Notes: a model not told the origin generated them from the letters alone. DNA of 32,037 bases from Candidatus Liptonbacteria bacterium (GCA_016204385.1 JACQKW010000009.1:1-32037); one strand, 5' to 3'. Counted from the first letter of the stretch, positions 23,517 through 30,792 are shown. Numbers and translations are program-made.

Positions 23517-23879
23517 ATGAGAGAAGAAGCGAAGAAAATGAAGAGAAAAGTGAAACGCGCACGCAGGGTTCGTGCGCGTATATTCGGCACATCCGCGCGT
23601 CCGCGCCTCGCCGTGTTCAGAAGCAACCGGACCCTTTCTGTGCAGCTTATTGACGACCATGGCGGGAGAACGCTTGCGGCCGCATCGAAGCTTGATATCG
23701 GCAAGGAAAATTATAAGAAGCCAAAAACGGAACAGGCGATGCTTGTGGGCGAAGCGCTCGCGAAAAAAGCGGCGAAGCTTGGCATTACGAGCGCCGTGTT
23801 CGACAGGCGGTCATACCAGTATCACGGTCGAGTGAAAGCGTGCGCGGACGCAGTGCGAAAACATGGAATCAAGATTTAG
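23517..23879 (+). CDS. rplR: 50S ribosomal protein L18
   Basis: A 120-aa L18 (KRKVKRARRVRARIFGTSAR; PRLAVFRSNRTLSVQLIDD; YHGRVKACADAVRKHGIKI), which binds 5S rRNA with L5. Overlaps rpsE by 17 bases. ATG 23538 (MKRKVKRARR) is a possible alternative start. Confidence 0.95.
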   Translation: MREEAKKMKRKVKRARRVRARIFGTSARPRLAVFRSNRTLSVQLIDDHGGRTLAAASKLDIGKENYKKPKTEQAMLVGEALAKKAAKLGITSAVFDRRSYQYHGRVKACADAVRKHGIKI

Positions 23880-24339
23880 GGACAGGCAAAAAACTCCGTG
23901 GGCTAAAGAGGAGTTTAAAGAGAAGGTGCTTGACGTGCGCCGCGTGACGCGCGTGGTTGCGGGAGGAAAACGATTTCGCTTTCGCGCGACGATAGTGATT
24001 GGCGACGAGAAGGGCCGCGTGGGAGTGGGAGTTGGCAAGGGTGCGGACGTCGCGGGCGCGGTGCAGAAGGCGAAGGCGCACGCGAAAAAGAGCGTGATGC
24101 ATGTGGCGCTTGCGCACGGAAGGACCATACCGCACGAGGTCGGCGCGAAATACAGCGCCGCACGCGTATTTTTGAAGCCCGCGGTATCCGGACATGGGCT
24201 CAAGGCCGGGGGCTCGGTTCGCTCGGTACTCGAACTTGCGGGCGTGAAGGATATTACCGCAAAGTGTCTTGGCAGAACGCACAATAAGCTTACCAACGCG
24301 CTCGCAACCATTGAAGCGTTGAAGGAGATAAAGACCTAA
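23863..24339 (+). CDS. rpsE: 30S ribosomal protein S5
   Basis: A 158-aa S5 (VTRVVAGGKRFRFRATIVIG; GRVGVGVGKGADVAGAVQKA; GGSVRSVLELAGVKDITAK), involved in accuracy and mRNA unwinding. Starts inside rplR. rpmD (L30), which normally follows, is absent: rplO starts 7 bases after the stop. Confidence 0.96.
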   Translation: MESRFRDRQKTPWAKEEFKEKVLDVRRVTRVVAGGKRFRFRATIVIGDEKGRVGVGVGKGADVAGAVQKAKAHAKKSVMHVALAHGRTIPHEVGAKYSAARVFLKPAVSGHGLKAGGSVRSVLELAGVKDITAKCLGRTHNKLTNALATIEALKEIKT

Positions 24340-24345
24340 CGAACC

Positions 24346-24759
24346 ATGCAGCTTCATGAATTTCGGGTAAAGGGGAAAAAACGCCGCAGGGTTGCCCGCG
24401 GGGGGAAGCGCGGCACCTATTCCGGTCGGGGCCAGAAGGGCCAAAAATCGCGGGCGGGGAGAAGAATGAGGCCCGCGTTTCGAGACCTTCTCATTCGGTT
24501 GCCGAAACGAAGGGGGTTTAAGAACAGGCCAAAGTCGCAAAAACCCGTCATAATGAATGTGGGCGATCTCGCGGAATTTGCCGGCGTCTTGGATCGCAAA
24601 AAGCTTGTTGCAATCGGCATAATTCCATCGCGATCAACGCGAAGCATAAAGCTATTGGCAGGGGGCGAGATTCGCCATGCAATTACGGTGAGGGGAATCG
24701 AAGTTTCGAACTCTGCGAAAATGAAAATCGAAAAGGCAGGAGGCACAGTAGAGGGATGA
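24346..24759 (+). CDS. rplO: 50S ribosomal protein L15
   Basis: A 137-aa L15. N-terminal basic, glycine-rich part RRVARGGKRGTYSGRGQKGQ and RPAFRDLL-type linker, then the globular VMNVGDLAEF-like IMNVGDLAEFAG and KIEKAGGTVE end. Slightly shorter than usual. The stop overlaps the secY start (ATGA). Confidence 0.95.
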   Translation: MQLHEFRVKGKKRRRVARGGKRGTYSGRGQKGQKSRAGRRMRPAFRDLLIRLPKRRGFKNRPKSQKPVIMNVGDLAEFAGVLDRKKLVAIGIIPSRSTRSIKLLAGGEIRHAITVRGIEVSNSAKMKIEKAGGTVEG

Positions 24760-26027
24760 ATAAATTCTTGCAAATGTTCCGGGTGAAGGATCTTCGGCAA
24801 AAGATCCTTATTGTCGTCGGTTTGCTCGTGGTATTCCGGCTCTTTACCGCGATTCCGATACCCGGGGTTGATGCGGCGCGCCTCCAGGCATTCTTCAGTT
24901 CGAATCAACTGTTCAGTTTCTTGAATCTGTTCTCCGGCGGGGGGCTCTCAAACCTTTCTGTGGCAACGTTGGGAGTGGGGCCCTACATTACCGCGACCAT
25001 TATCATGCAGCTCCTCATGATTGTATTCCCGAAATTCAAGAAGCTGTATTACGAAGAGGGCGCTCGCGGACAGGCGAAATTCAACCAATATGCGCGGTAT
25101 CTTACCGTGCCGCTCGCCGCGCTCCAGGCATACGGATTTCTCGTGCTGCTTATAACGCAAGGAGTGATCGATCGCCCGTCTACCGCAGGGCTCGTGAGCA
25201 ACGTTGTGGCGATTACTGCCGGGTCAATGATTGTCCTGTGGTTGGGCGAGCTTATAAGTGAGCAGAAGATCGGGAACGGGATTTCGCTCATTATTTTTGG
25301 CGGGATCGTAAGCGGGCTTCCCACGGTTGCGACGCAGGCGTGGTTTTCATTTACGCCGAGCGTGCTCCCCACATACCTCGGATTTCTCATCGTGGGAGTG
25401 CTCGTGGTTGCGGGCGTGGTGTACCTGAACGAAGGGGAGCGGAAGGTGCCGATTACCTATGCGCGGCGGGTGCGCGGCACTAAAATGTACGGCGGAGCGT
25501 CGAGCTACCTGCCGCTCAAGGTGAACCAAGCGGGGATGATACCCCTCATTTTCGCTGTCTCCGTGCTCCTCTTCCCGCAGTTTCTTGCACAGATTGCGAC
25601 TGCGATTGCCCCGGGGTTTGGGCTTGCGGTAAACGGCTTTGTCGCGCGCTTCGTGAACAATCAGGCGATATACGGCGTCGCATACTTCCTGCTCGTGTTC
25701 GCGTTCACCTACTTCTACACCTCCATCACATTTGATCCAAAGGAGATCGCGAAGAATCTTCAACGAAGCGGAGGGTTTGTTCCCGGCATCCGTCCCGGAG
25801 AGACGACGAGCGAATTTTTTTCGCACACCGTGCGCCGGCTTACGTTTTTCGGCGCGGTGTTTTTGGGGCTTATCGCGATCTTGCCGATCATCATCCAATA
25901 TATCACGGGTATCGCGGTGCTCACCATCAGCGGCACCGCGCTCCTTATCGTGGTGGCGGTGGCGCTCGAGACCATGCGGCAGATTGATTCACAGCTCACA
26001 GTCCGTGAATACGAGGGGCTCCGGTAG
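24756..26027 (+). CDS. secY: Preprotein translocase subunit SecY
   Basis: A 423-aa, ten-helix channel of the Sec translocase. Signatures: FRLFTAIPIPGVDAARL (helix 1 and plug side), NLFSGGGLSNLSVATLGVGP, ISEQKIGNGISLIIFGGIV, RRVRGTKMYGGASSYLPLKV and NQAGMIPLIFA, and DPKEIAKNLQRSGGFVPGIR in the cytosolic loop. Normal length. Its stop codon is within the left arm of a 19-bp inverted repeat. Confidence 0.97.
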   Translation: MNKFLQMFRVKDLRQKILIVVGLLVVFRLFTAIPIPGVDAARLQAFFSSNQLFSFLNLFSGGGLSNLSVATLGVGPYITATIIMQLLMIVFPKFKKLYYEEGARGQAKFNQYARYLTVPLAALQAYGFLVLLITQGVIDRPSTAGLVSNVVAITAGSMIVLWLGELISEQKIGNGISLIIFGGIVSGLPTVATQAWFSFTPSVLPTYLGFLIVGVLVVAGVVYLNEGERKVPITYARRVRGTKMYGGASSYLPLKVNQAGMIPLIFAVSVLLFPQFLAQIATAIAPGFGLAVNGFVARFVNNQAIYGVAYFLLVFAFTYFYTSITFDPKEIAKNLQRSGGFVPGIRPGETTSEFFSHTVRRLTFFGAVFLGLIAILPIIIQYITGIAVLTISGTALLIVVAVALETMRQIDSQLTVREYEGLR

Positions 26028-26184
26028 TTCTTTTTCTGAACCCGCTCCGGCTCGAAAAATGTAGCTTGCTCATCACGAGAAACTACCGCCCTGCACGGCT
26101 TCGCCTAGCGGGCGCCCGGCAGTTTCTCTACTCGCTCGCTCATTTTTTACTCGCCTCCACTTATGGTTCAGAAAAAGAACTACC
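26023..26184. repeat. Nested inverted repeat after secY, with 19-bp perfect outer arms
   Basis: GGTAGTTCTTTTTCTGAAC (26023-26041, including the secY TAG) and its exact complement at 26166-26184 enclose further arms such as GAGAAACTACCG/CGGCAGTTTCTC and GAAAAATGTAGC-like pieces, giving a long cruciform or RNA arm. A shorter echo (AGAACTACCTT/AAGGTAGTTCT) follows to 26213. No gene in 26028-26237. Confidence 0.85.
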
Positions 26185-26237
26185 TTCGCCTTTGGAGTTT
26201 AAGGTAGTTCTGCCTGCGGCGGGCACGATTTTTTATA

Positions 26238-26268
26238 GAAAAAACCGGCACAGCTAGAGCCATGCCGG
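26238..26268 (-). terminator. Terminator of the small leftward gene
   Basis: On the minus strand, CCGGCA (complement of 26263-26268) and TGCCGG (complement of 26245-26250) are followed by six T. It lies 2 bases after the stop codon of the gene at 26271-26558. Confidence 0.75.
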
Positions 26269-26270
26269 GA

Positions 26271-26558
26271 TCAGATAAGGAGCCAAGCGGGATCATCACT
26301 TACGAGCGCCGCCAGCAGTCGACACTCTTTGCACTCGAGAACCTCCTTCTTTTCAAACAGAGGTATCAGGAGTTCAAGTTCCCGATCGTTCTCGGCGCTA
26401 AAGATGGCCCCGAAGAGATCTTTGTGCTTCTCGCACGCGAATACAGAGTTACCCGGTCCATTTTTCTGAATGTAGTCGCGTAGAGCTTTGATTTTCGGAT
26501 TTAACCTTCCTGCTTGCCAAGCCTTAACGAGAGGCGTGGTTTTCTTATCCTCCTTCAT
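26271..26558 (-). CDS. Small protein of unknown function with Cys/His pairs
   Basis: A 95-aa protein (MKEDKKTTPLVKAWQAGRLN...), not recognised. It contains CEKH and, further on, CKEC, which could together bind zinc, in a mostly helical, charged sequence. ATG 26558 is chosen because GGAGG lies 7 bases upstream; a longer frame to 26618 runs through the -35 element. It is monocistronic: own promoter (26590-26618) and own terminator. It lies against the direction of secY and adk and interrupts what is usually a continuous secY-adk-map order. Confidence 0.75.
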   Translation of the reverse strand: MKEDKKTTPLVKAWQAGRLNPKIKALRDYIQKNGPGNSVFACEKHKDLFGAIFSAENDRELELLIPLFEKKEVLECKECRLLAALVSDDPAWLLI

Positions 26559-26589
26559 TATTAGCCTCCTTTCGATGCTGCTACGCAAT

Positions 26590-26618
26590 AGAATAGTTCT
26601 GAGAGTCATATCTGTCAA
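26590..26618 (-). promoter_or_regulatory. Promoter of the small leftward gene
   Basis: Minus strand TTGACA (26618-26613), 17-base spacer, TATTCT (26595-26590), upstream of the GGAGG/ATG at 26558. Confidence 0.7.
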
Positions 26619-26691
26619 TTATTTCTCACATGGTTAAGATTAAAATTGAGAAGCTCGCCTTCTCGCTGATTACTCGGTACAATATAACAGC

Positions 26692-27375
26692 ATGAAAAAA
26701 ATCGCGGTAATTATTTACGGACCGCCGGGCTCCGGAAAGGGCACGCAAGCAAATCTTCTCGCCCAAAGATTCAACCTCATCCATTTCGACACCGGAAAAT
26801 TTCTTGAGGCGGTCGTGCATGATCCGGCGCTCACTACATCGGGGAGGATTGGAAAAGAGAGGAAACTTTTTGATTCCGGGAAACTTATGACTCCGAGTTT
26901 CGTTTTAAGCGAAGTGAGCAAGAAGGTGAAGGAAATTCATCGCGCGGGCTGGGGCATCGTGTTTAGCGGCTCGCCGCGGACGGAATATGAGGCCCGCGGG
27001 CTCATGCCGGTTTTATCCAGGCTATATTCGAAGAAGCGCATATTTATATTCGCGCTTCGCGTGCCCCCCGGCGTTTCAATACAGAGAAACAGCAAAAGAA
27101 TCGTGTGTTCGGTCTGCGGCGCGCCGCTCCTCACCCGATACTATCCTTCGAAGCGCGCCTCGCATTGCCCCGTGTGCGCGGGGCCGTTCTACAAGCGCAC
27201 GCTCGATAATCCAAGGACGATCAAGGTGCGGCTTGGGGAGTACCGCGTCCGCACGGAGCCGATTTTTGATTTTATGAAGCGGCAAGGTTTCCATATAATG
27301 AGAATTGATGGTTCACGCCCTCCCTATAAAGTGTTCCGGGATATCGAAAAGCATTTGCGTGCCGCGAAGCGATAG
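26692..27375 (+). CDS. adk: Adenylate kinase, zinc-LID type
   Basis: A 227-aa nucleoside-phosphate kinase (ATP + AMP = 2 ADP). P-loop GPPGSGKGTQ at residues 10-19; FSGSPRTEYEA replaces the more usual DGFPRT; the LID domain holds CSVC ... CPVC, a structural zinc site. TACAAT/TATAAC boxes lie 10-25 bases upstream without a clear -35. It ends directly at the map start. Because the AMP-side motif differs from classical Adk, a related nucleotide specificity is conceivable. Confidence 0.88.
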   Translation: MKKIAVIIYGPPGSGKGTQANLLAQRFNLIHFDTGKFLEAVVHDPALTTSGRIGKERKLFDSGKLMTPSFVLSEVSKKVKEIHRAGWGIVFSGSPRTEYEARGLMPVLSRLYSKKRIFIFALRVPPGVSIQRNSKRIVCSVCGAPLLTRYYPSKRASHCPVCAGPFYKRTLDNPRTIKVRLGEYRVRTEPIFDFMKRQGFHIMRIDGSRPPYKVFRDIEKHLRAAKR

Positions 27376-28140
27376 ATGCCGCGCATAAAGTCGAAAGAAG
27401 AGATCGAAGTCATGGCGGTAGCCGGAGCGAAGCTCGCGCGCATAGTCGAACGTCTTCGAAAGGAAGTGAGCGCGGGCGTACGGGCCGGAGACCTTGATTC
27501 CTTGGCATTCAAGCTTATTTACGAGAGCGGGAGTGAGCCCGCGTTCTTGAATTATCATCCTCTTGGGTCAAAGCGGCCGTTTCCCGCAACGCTCTGCGTT
27601 TCTTTGAACGACGTCGTGGTGCACGGCGTGCCCTCGCGTTCGCGCGTTATTCGCCCGGGAGATCTGGTGAAACTCGATCTTGGTCTTGTGTACAAGGGTT
27701 TTTATTCGGATATGGCGCTCACGGTGGGCGTACCTCCCATTTCTTTCGAGATTGCCGAACTTATCGGGACAACAAGAGAAGCACTCGAAAAGGGCATTAC
27801 GGCCGCGAAGCCGGGCGCTACGCTTGGCGATGTAGGAGCCGCCATATCCGAGAAGGTCCGCAGGAAGGGATTCTCCGTGGTCGAAGCGCTCTGCGGGCAC
27901 GGGATAGGCCGCGCGCTCCACGAGGAACCCTCGGTCTTGAATTTCGGCATTCCTGGAAAAGGCGATACGCTCCGCGAGGGAATGGTGCTCGCAATCGAGC
28001 CCATGGTCGCGGCGGGGAGCGGAGCGGTTATTCTCTACGAGGACGACAGCTACAGGACAAAAGACGGGTCGCTTTCGGCGCATTTTGAGCATACGGTTGC
28101 GATTACCGCCCGCGGCGCAAGAATTCTCACGCAGGCATGA
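27376..28140 (+). CDS. map: Methionine aminopeptidase, type I
   Basis: A 254-aa dimetal enzyme removing N-terminal methionine. Metal ligands are visible in order: VKLDLGLVYKGFYSDMALT (two Asp), GHGIGRALHE (His), AIEPMV (Glu), FEHTVAIT (Glu); the substrate-side histidine is in VVHGVPS. Starts at the base after the adk stop, so co-transcribed. Normal length. Confidence 0.96.
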   Translation: MPRIKSKEEIEVMAVAGAKLARIVERLRKEVSAGVRAGDLDSLAFKLIYESGSEPAFLNYHPLGSKRPFPATLCVSLNDVVVHGVPSRSRVIRPGDLVKLDLGLVYKGFYSDMALTVGVPPISFEIAELIGTTREALEKGITAAKPGATLGDVGAAISEKVRRKGFSVVEALCGHGIGRALHEEPSVLNFGIPGKGDTLREGMVLAIEPMVAAGSGAVILYEDDSYRTKDGSLSAHFEHTVAITARGARILTQA

Positions 28141-28142
28141 GG

Positions 28143-28171
28143 TTGCGCTTTCGCGAGCGAACGTGTACTAT
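28143..28171 (+). promoter_or_regulatory. Promoter of greA
   Basis: TTGCGC (28143-28148), 17-base spacer, TACTAT (28166-28171), just after the map stop. It argues for the greA start at 28220 and against the in-frame extension to 28085. Confidence 0.6.
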
Positions 28172-28219
28172 GTGTTCCAAGAATTGAAGCGCCGGCGGAG
28201 CGTATTCCGTGAAGAACCT

Positions 28220-28678
28220 ATGTATACCTACTATCTCACGAAAGAGCGGCTTGAGGAATTGAAGGGCGAGCTTGAGGAGCTTAAAACCAAGAAGCGCCTT
28301 GAAGTCGCCGAGCGGCTCAAGGCCGCGAAAGAATATGGCGACCTTTCCGAAAACTCGGAATATACCGAGGCGCGGGAAGAACAAGCGCGCGCGGAACAAA
28401 GAATTCTTGAGCTTGAGGATCTTTTCAAAAAAGCGGTCGTCATCAAAAAGAAAGATGCCGACGACAAGGTTCGGATCGGCTCGACGATTGTGGTGAATAG
28501 GAGCGACAAGGTGTTTACCTATCAGATCGTCGGTTCGAATGAAACGAGGCCGGAAGAGGGGAAAATTTCGAATGCCTCTCCTCTCGGGAGGGCGTTCTTG
28601 GGGCATCGCGTGGGAGACAGCGTTACCATTCACGCCCCGAGCGGGCCGGTAATCTATAAAATCACCAAGATAGGATAA
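28220..28678 (+). CDS. greA: Transcription elongation factor GreA
   Basis: A 152-aa GreA that rescues backtracked RNA polymerase. The N-terminal coiled coil has the acidic tip GDLSENSEY; the C-terminal FKBP-like domain ends with SPLGRAFLGHRVGDSVTIHA. Starting at MYTYYLTKERL gives the usual length (~155). Followed by a strong terminator. Confidence 0.95.
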   Translation: MYTYYLTKERLEELKGELEELKTKKRLEVAERLKAAKEYGDLSENSEYTEAREEQARAEQRILELEDLFKKAVVIKKKDADDKVRIGSTIVVNRSDKVFTYQIVGSNETRPEEGKISNASPLGRAFLGHRVGDSVTIHAPSGPVIYKITKIG

Positions 28679-28684
28679 CAAAAC

Positions 28685-28716
28685 AGTGCCGGGAATCCAG
28701 GCACTGTTTTTATTTT
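28685..28716 (+). terminator. greA terminator
   Basis: ACAGTGCC and GGCACTGT form a stem around a GGGAATCCA loop, followed by TTTTATTTTTT. Confidence 0.88.
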
Positions 28717-28734
28717 TTCCCTTTTTTTATGCGC

Positions 28735-28797
28735 GTTTTCACGACGCTCCGATTGCTTCGATCGGGGCATCGGAGGTCGGGACTCCGACCGCCTTAG
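28735..28797. repeat. GGTCGGGACTCCGACC palindromic repeat
   Basis: CTCCGATTGCTTCGATCGGG and GAGGTCGGGACTCCGACCGC, related in inverse orientation to the hairpin between the rpsL tails (9481-9531). It lies at the 3' end of rpmE and may also act in its termination. Confidence 0.6.
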
Positions 28798-29045
28798 CGC
28801 GTCGGAGTTTTCTTCACTCTCGCCTTTTTTGATTTTGGTGCGACTGCTTTCGCGCGCCTCGCTGTAAAGCGTTCCACGCGCCCCGCGGTGTCAATCAGCT
28901 TTTCCTCGCCGGTGTAGAACGGATGGCACTTGGAGCAAATCTCCACTTGGATTTTTTCCCGGGTCGAGCCGACGGTGAATGTATTTCCGCACGCGCAGGT
29001 TACGCGGGCTTTATCGAAATATTTCGGGTGAATATCTTTCTTCAT
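28794..29045 (-). CDS. rpmE: 50S ribosomal protein L31 (zinc form)
   Basis: An 83-aa L31 ([40 protein letters not shown]) with CAC/CSKC zinc ligands and a lysine/alanine-rich C-terminal tail. ATG 29045 is chosen because TATAAT lies only 8 bases upstream, so the longer frame to 29141 cannot be transcribed from it. The predicted leader is nearly zero. Confidence 0.95.
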   Translation of the reverse strand: MKKDIHPKYFDKARVTCACGNTFTVGSTREKIQVEICSKCHPFYTGEEKLIDTAGRVERFTARRAKAVAPKSKKARVKKTPTR

Positions 29046-29052
29046 TCCCAAG

Positions 29053-29081
29053 ATTATATTCCGTGTTCGGCGATTTGACAA
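29053..29081 (-). promoter_or_regulatory. rpmE promoter, overlapping a divergent promoter
   Basis: Minus strand TTGTCA (29081-29076), 17-base spacer, TATAAT (29058-29053). The transcription start would fall at about the rpmE start codon. On the plus strand TTGACA (29075-29080) overlaps the same -35 bases and could serve the zinc-ribbon gene, with TATATG/TATGGT 15-17 bases later. Confidence 0.75.
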
Positions 29082-29141
29082 GCGCGAGAGCGGGGTATAT
29101 GGTCTTATCCAGCACACCTCATTTCTTAAGAGGAGACGCAC

Positions 29142-29360
29142 ATGTGTCTTCCGGATCTATCGGAGACGATTTCGTGCAAGGTATGCAAGTGGACTGGTTC
29201 TCTCGCAGAGTGTGTTTCCAGGGAAACGGGGAGCGCGCACGATCCCGAGACTTCATTTCAGTGCCCATCGTGCGGGGCGCCTCTCGTTTTAGAGGAGCCC
29301 GACAGTCTCTCGGAGGAGGAACTTCTCGAACTGTATTCTTCCTCCGGCGAGTGCGGGTAG
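29142..29360 (+). CDS. Small zinc-ribbon protein of unknown function
   Basis: A 72-aa protein with CKVC and CPSC pairs ([19 protein letters not shown]...; [14 protein letters not shown]) and an acidic C-terminal helix. GGAG lies 8 bases before the ATG. It has a promoter shared back-to-back with rpmE and a strong terminator, so it is monocistronic. Such small zinc ribbons can be nucleic-acid-binding or RNA-polymerase/ribosome-associated; no specific family recognised. Confidence 0.75.
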   Translation: MCLPDLSETISCKVCKWTGSLAECVSRETGSAHDPETSFQCPSCGAPLVLEEPDSLSEEELLELYSSSGECG

Positions 29361-29367
29361 GCCTAGT

Positions 29368-29411
29368 TCCCGGCCAGGCCATTTTTTGAGGCTTCGGCCG
29401 GGCTTTTTTAT
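29368..29411 (+). terminator. Terminator of the zinc-ribbon gene
   Basis: CCCGGCC and GGCCGGG pair around a loop that includes a second AGGCC/GGCTT arm; CTTTTTTA follows. Confidence 0.85.
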
Positions 29412-29433
29412 TTGCGCGATTATTTGACAGCTT

Positions 29434-29652
29434 TGCTTCTAAATATAAGTATGTGTAATTGAGAAGAGAATGAGTCTGTGGGCCGGTACCGCCCGCGGTG
29501 TGGTCTAGCAAGTGACCCTCTCTCTTCTCGCCGCGAGACGCCTTTCCTGGGAAAATTGGTGAGCTCGGAGAAACGGCAAGAGCCCTAAGCTTAAGCTGGC
29601 GGGGCCGAATACCCCTGAAGGTAACCCAGGGCCTTCAGGGGCTTCTTTATTT
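29434..29652 (+). ncRNA. Candidate structured RNA of unknown class
   Basis: TTGACA (29434-29439) with a TAAGTAT-like -10 starts a transcript of about 190 nt. GAGAAGAGA (29461-29469) pairs exactly with TCTCTTCTC (29521-29529), several small stems follow (e.g. CTCG-CCG-CGAG), and it ends in an intrinsic terminator CCCCTGAAGG...CCTTCAGGGG (29612-29641) plus a T-rich run. A 12-codon frame (MSLWAGTARGVV) starts at 29470. I could not match it to tmRNA, RNase P, SRP, 6S or T-box. It could be a family member too diverged to see by eye. Confidence 0.5.
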
Positions 29653-29660
29653 GTTCATAC

Positions 29661-29832
29661 CCCCGCGCACCTAAGGAAGGCACAGAGTCCTCTGAATGAA
29701 GACGCGGCGTTTGGTTGATGTGCCAGATTTTCAAGAATTGATGAGGGTTTTTGAGAAAACTATGGGATGCTCTCGCTTCGCAATCCTCATTAGGTGGGGG
29801 GGTTGACGCCTTCCGCGTCGCCCTTATATACT
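29661..29832 (+). promoter_or_regulatory. Inverted-repeat module and promoter like that of tuf
   Basis: CACCTAAGGAAGG arm (29661-29680) and ATCCTCATTAGGTGGGGG arm (about 29783-29800) flank about 100 bases and run into TTGACG (29803-29808), with TATACT (29827-29832) 18 bases later. Same arrangement as 13543-13707. What it transcribes is unclear: 29840-29935 holds a GCCGATGG/CCATCGGC hairpin and only tiny frames (up to 25 codons from 29858). Confidence 0.6.
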
Positions 29833-29943
29833 AAGGGTATGAGATAGGTCCCTTGCATATGTCGAGCGGAGGATGCCGATGGGGGACCATCGGCGTTTCG
29901 TTTGAAAGGGGACCAGGAATAACGACTGCAGCTTGAAAAAATT

Positions 29944-29963
29944 CCAGCACATATTTTTGGAGT
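29944..29963. repeat. Cassette 1 left inverted repeat (CCAGCACATATTTTTGGAGT)
   Basis: Perfect 20-bp reverse complement of 30373-30392. Shares the core CAGCACATATTTTTG with 30765-30786 and 31115-31136. Confidence 0.9.
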
Positions 29964-30032
29964 ACACGGAGCGCACATGGATATTTTCGCCTTTTCACTT
30001 CTTAGTTGAATAAAAGGAAAAAGCGAGGGTGA

Positions 30033-30065
30033 AAATAAAAAGCGTACCCTTTCTCTGGGTACGCG
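30033..30065 (-). terminator. Terminator of the 59-aa membrane protein gene
   Basis: Minus strand GCGTACCC, loop AGAGA, GGGTACGC, then TTTTTATTTT. Confidence 0.88.
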
Positions 30066-30089
30066 GTCTTCGGCGGAGGAGCTCTTGCT

Positions 30090-30269
30090 TCACCTTCCCT
30101 TGGTCGCGGCCCAGATGATCGTGGCCGTAAACATCCACCCGAGGAAACCCGTCAGAAACTGGGTGGCGGAGCCGGACGAGGCGGCGATGACTCCGCCAAT
30201 GAGAATTGCGAGTACTACCATCCCGCCAAACCACAGCGCCGCGCGGACGCGAGAACCCTCGATTTCCAT
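30090..30269 (-). CDS. Small two-helix membrane protein (59 aa)
   Basis: MEIEGSRVRAALWFGGMVVL at the N-terminus; two hydrophobic segments, about 11-30 and 37-55, ending in a basic KGR. The ATG is 7 bases after AGGAGG. Promoter TTGACA-17-TATATT upstream and an intrinsic terminator downstream make it a complete single-gene unit, strong support despite the short length. Unknown family; size and layout resemble small stress or phage-shock-type membrane proteins, but nothing specific is recognised. It is enclosed by the 20-bp inverted repeat 29944-29963/30373-30392. Confidence 0.8.
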   Translation of the reverse strand: MEIEGSRVRAALWFGGMVVLAILIGGVIAASSGSATQFLTGFLGWMFTATIIWAATKGR

Positions 30270-30302
30270 AGTACCACCTCCTTTGCTAAGATTAAATATA
30301 GC

Positions 30303-30331
30303 ATGCCGCTGTTATATTGTCAAGGATTTTG
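30303..30331 (-). promoter_or_regulatory. Promoter of the 59-aa membrane protein gene
   Basis: Minus strand TTGACA, 17-base spacer, TATATT, followed by the AGGAGG site. A near-consensus promoter inside cassette 1. Confidence 0.8.
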
Positions 30332-30372
30332 CTTGACCCCGTCAATCCGCCCGCCGGCGGACACGAGGCAGG

Positions 30373-30392
30373 ACTCCAAAAATATGTGCTGG
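30373..30392. repeat. Cassette 1 right inverted repeat
   Basis: ACTCCAAAAATATGTGCTGG, the exact reverse complement of 29944-29963. Confidence 0.9.
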
Positions 30393-30406
30393 GAAATATG
30401 GAAAAA

Positions 30407-30486
30407 CTAGGTTGCTGGATTTCTGGGTGTCTGGGTAAAAGTTAATACCCAGATATCTAGATACCCAGAGACCCAGCAGACCTAGT
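30407..30486. repeat. Large imperfect hairpin (CTAGGTTGCTGG ... CCAGCAGACCTAG)
   Basis: Left CTAGGTTGCTGGATTTCTGG and GTGTCTGGGTA pair with right ATACCCAGATATCTAGATAC and CCAGAGACCCAGCAGACC over about 35 bp. It starts shortly after cassette 1. No T-run, no coding frame. Confidence 0.75.
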
Positions 30487-30570
30487 TGAAAGTTTTTTTG
30501 TTGTCCCAATACCAAATTTGCCCAAGAAATCGAGCCGCAAGGCGAAGGTTGATTGGCTGCAAATTTGAGT

Positions 30571-30719
30571 ACCCCGCACTAATTTTGCTTCCGAATTATT
30601 AAGCGGCGTGCGTGTGCGAATAGCACATCCCGTTATGGGCGAAGCGCGCCGCCGAGGTTTTTACTGAAGCTGTGAATTACGATACTGCAGGAACTTCGGG
30701 TGCAAAATTAGTGCGGGGT
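30571..30719. repeat. Hairpin cluster bounded by an 18-bp perfect inverted repeat
   Basis: ACCCCGCACTAATTTTGC (30571-30588) and its exact complement (30702-30719) enclose stems such as TGTGC-GAATA-GCACA and GGCG...CGCC. An AAATTTGCCC/GCAAATTT pair lies just outside to the left. The stretch 30270-30849 otherwise holds only the cassette repeats and the 30407-30486 hairpin; no gene. Confidence 0.75.
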
Positions 30720-30764
30720 TACAGAAAATTCATTTATCGGTTTGGAATTGAACTAAATCGAATA

Positions 30765-30786
30765 CCCAGCACATATTTTTGCGTTA
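30765..30786. repeat. Cassette 2 left inverted repeat
   Basis: CCCAGCACATATTTTTG followed by CGTTA; a perfect 22-bp reverse complement of 31115-31136. The outer 17 bases match the cassette 1 repeats and the inner bases differ from them. Confidence 0.9.
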
Positions 30787-30792
30787 TGACTT

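Noticed and set aside
28085-28219. Earlier in-frame start for greA
   Set aside because: It overlaps map and the greA promoter; GreA proteins start near MYTYYL-type sequence.
29434-29652. tmRNA, RNase P, 6S RNA or T-box identity for the RNA candidate
   Set aside because: No CCA end or tag frame, no RNase P P4 core, the 5' and 3' ends do not pair as in 6S, and the GGUACCGC similarity to a T-box is not next to the terminator.
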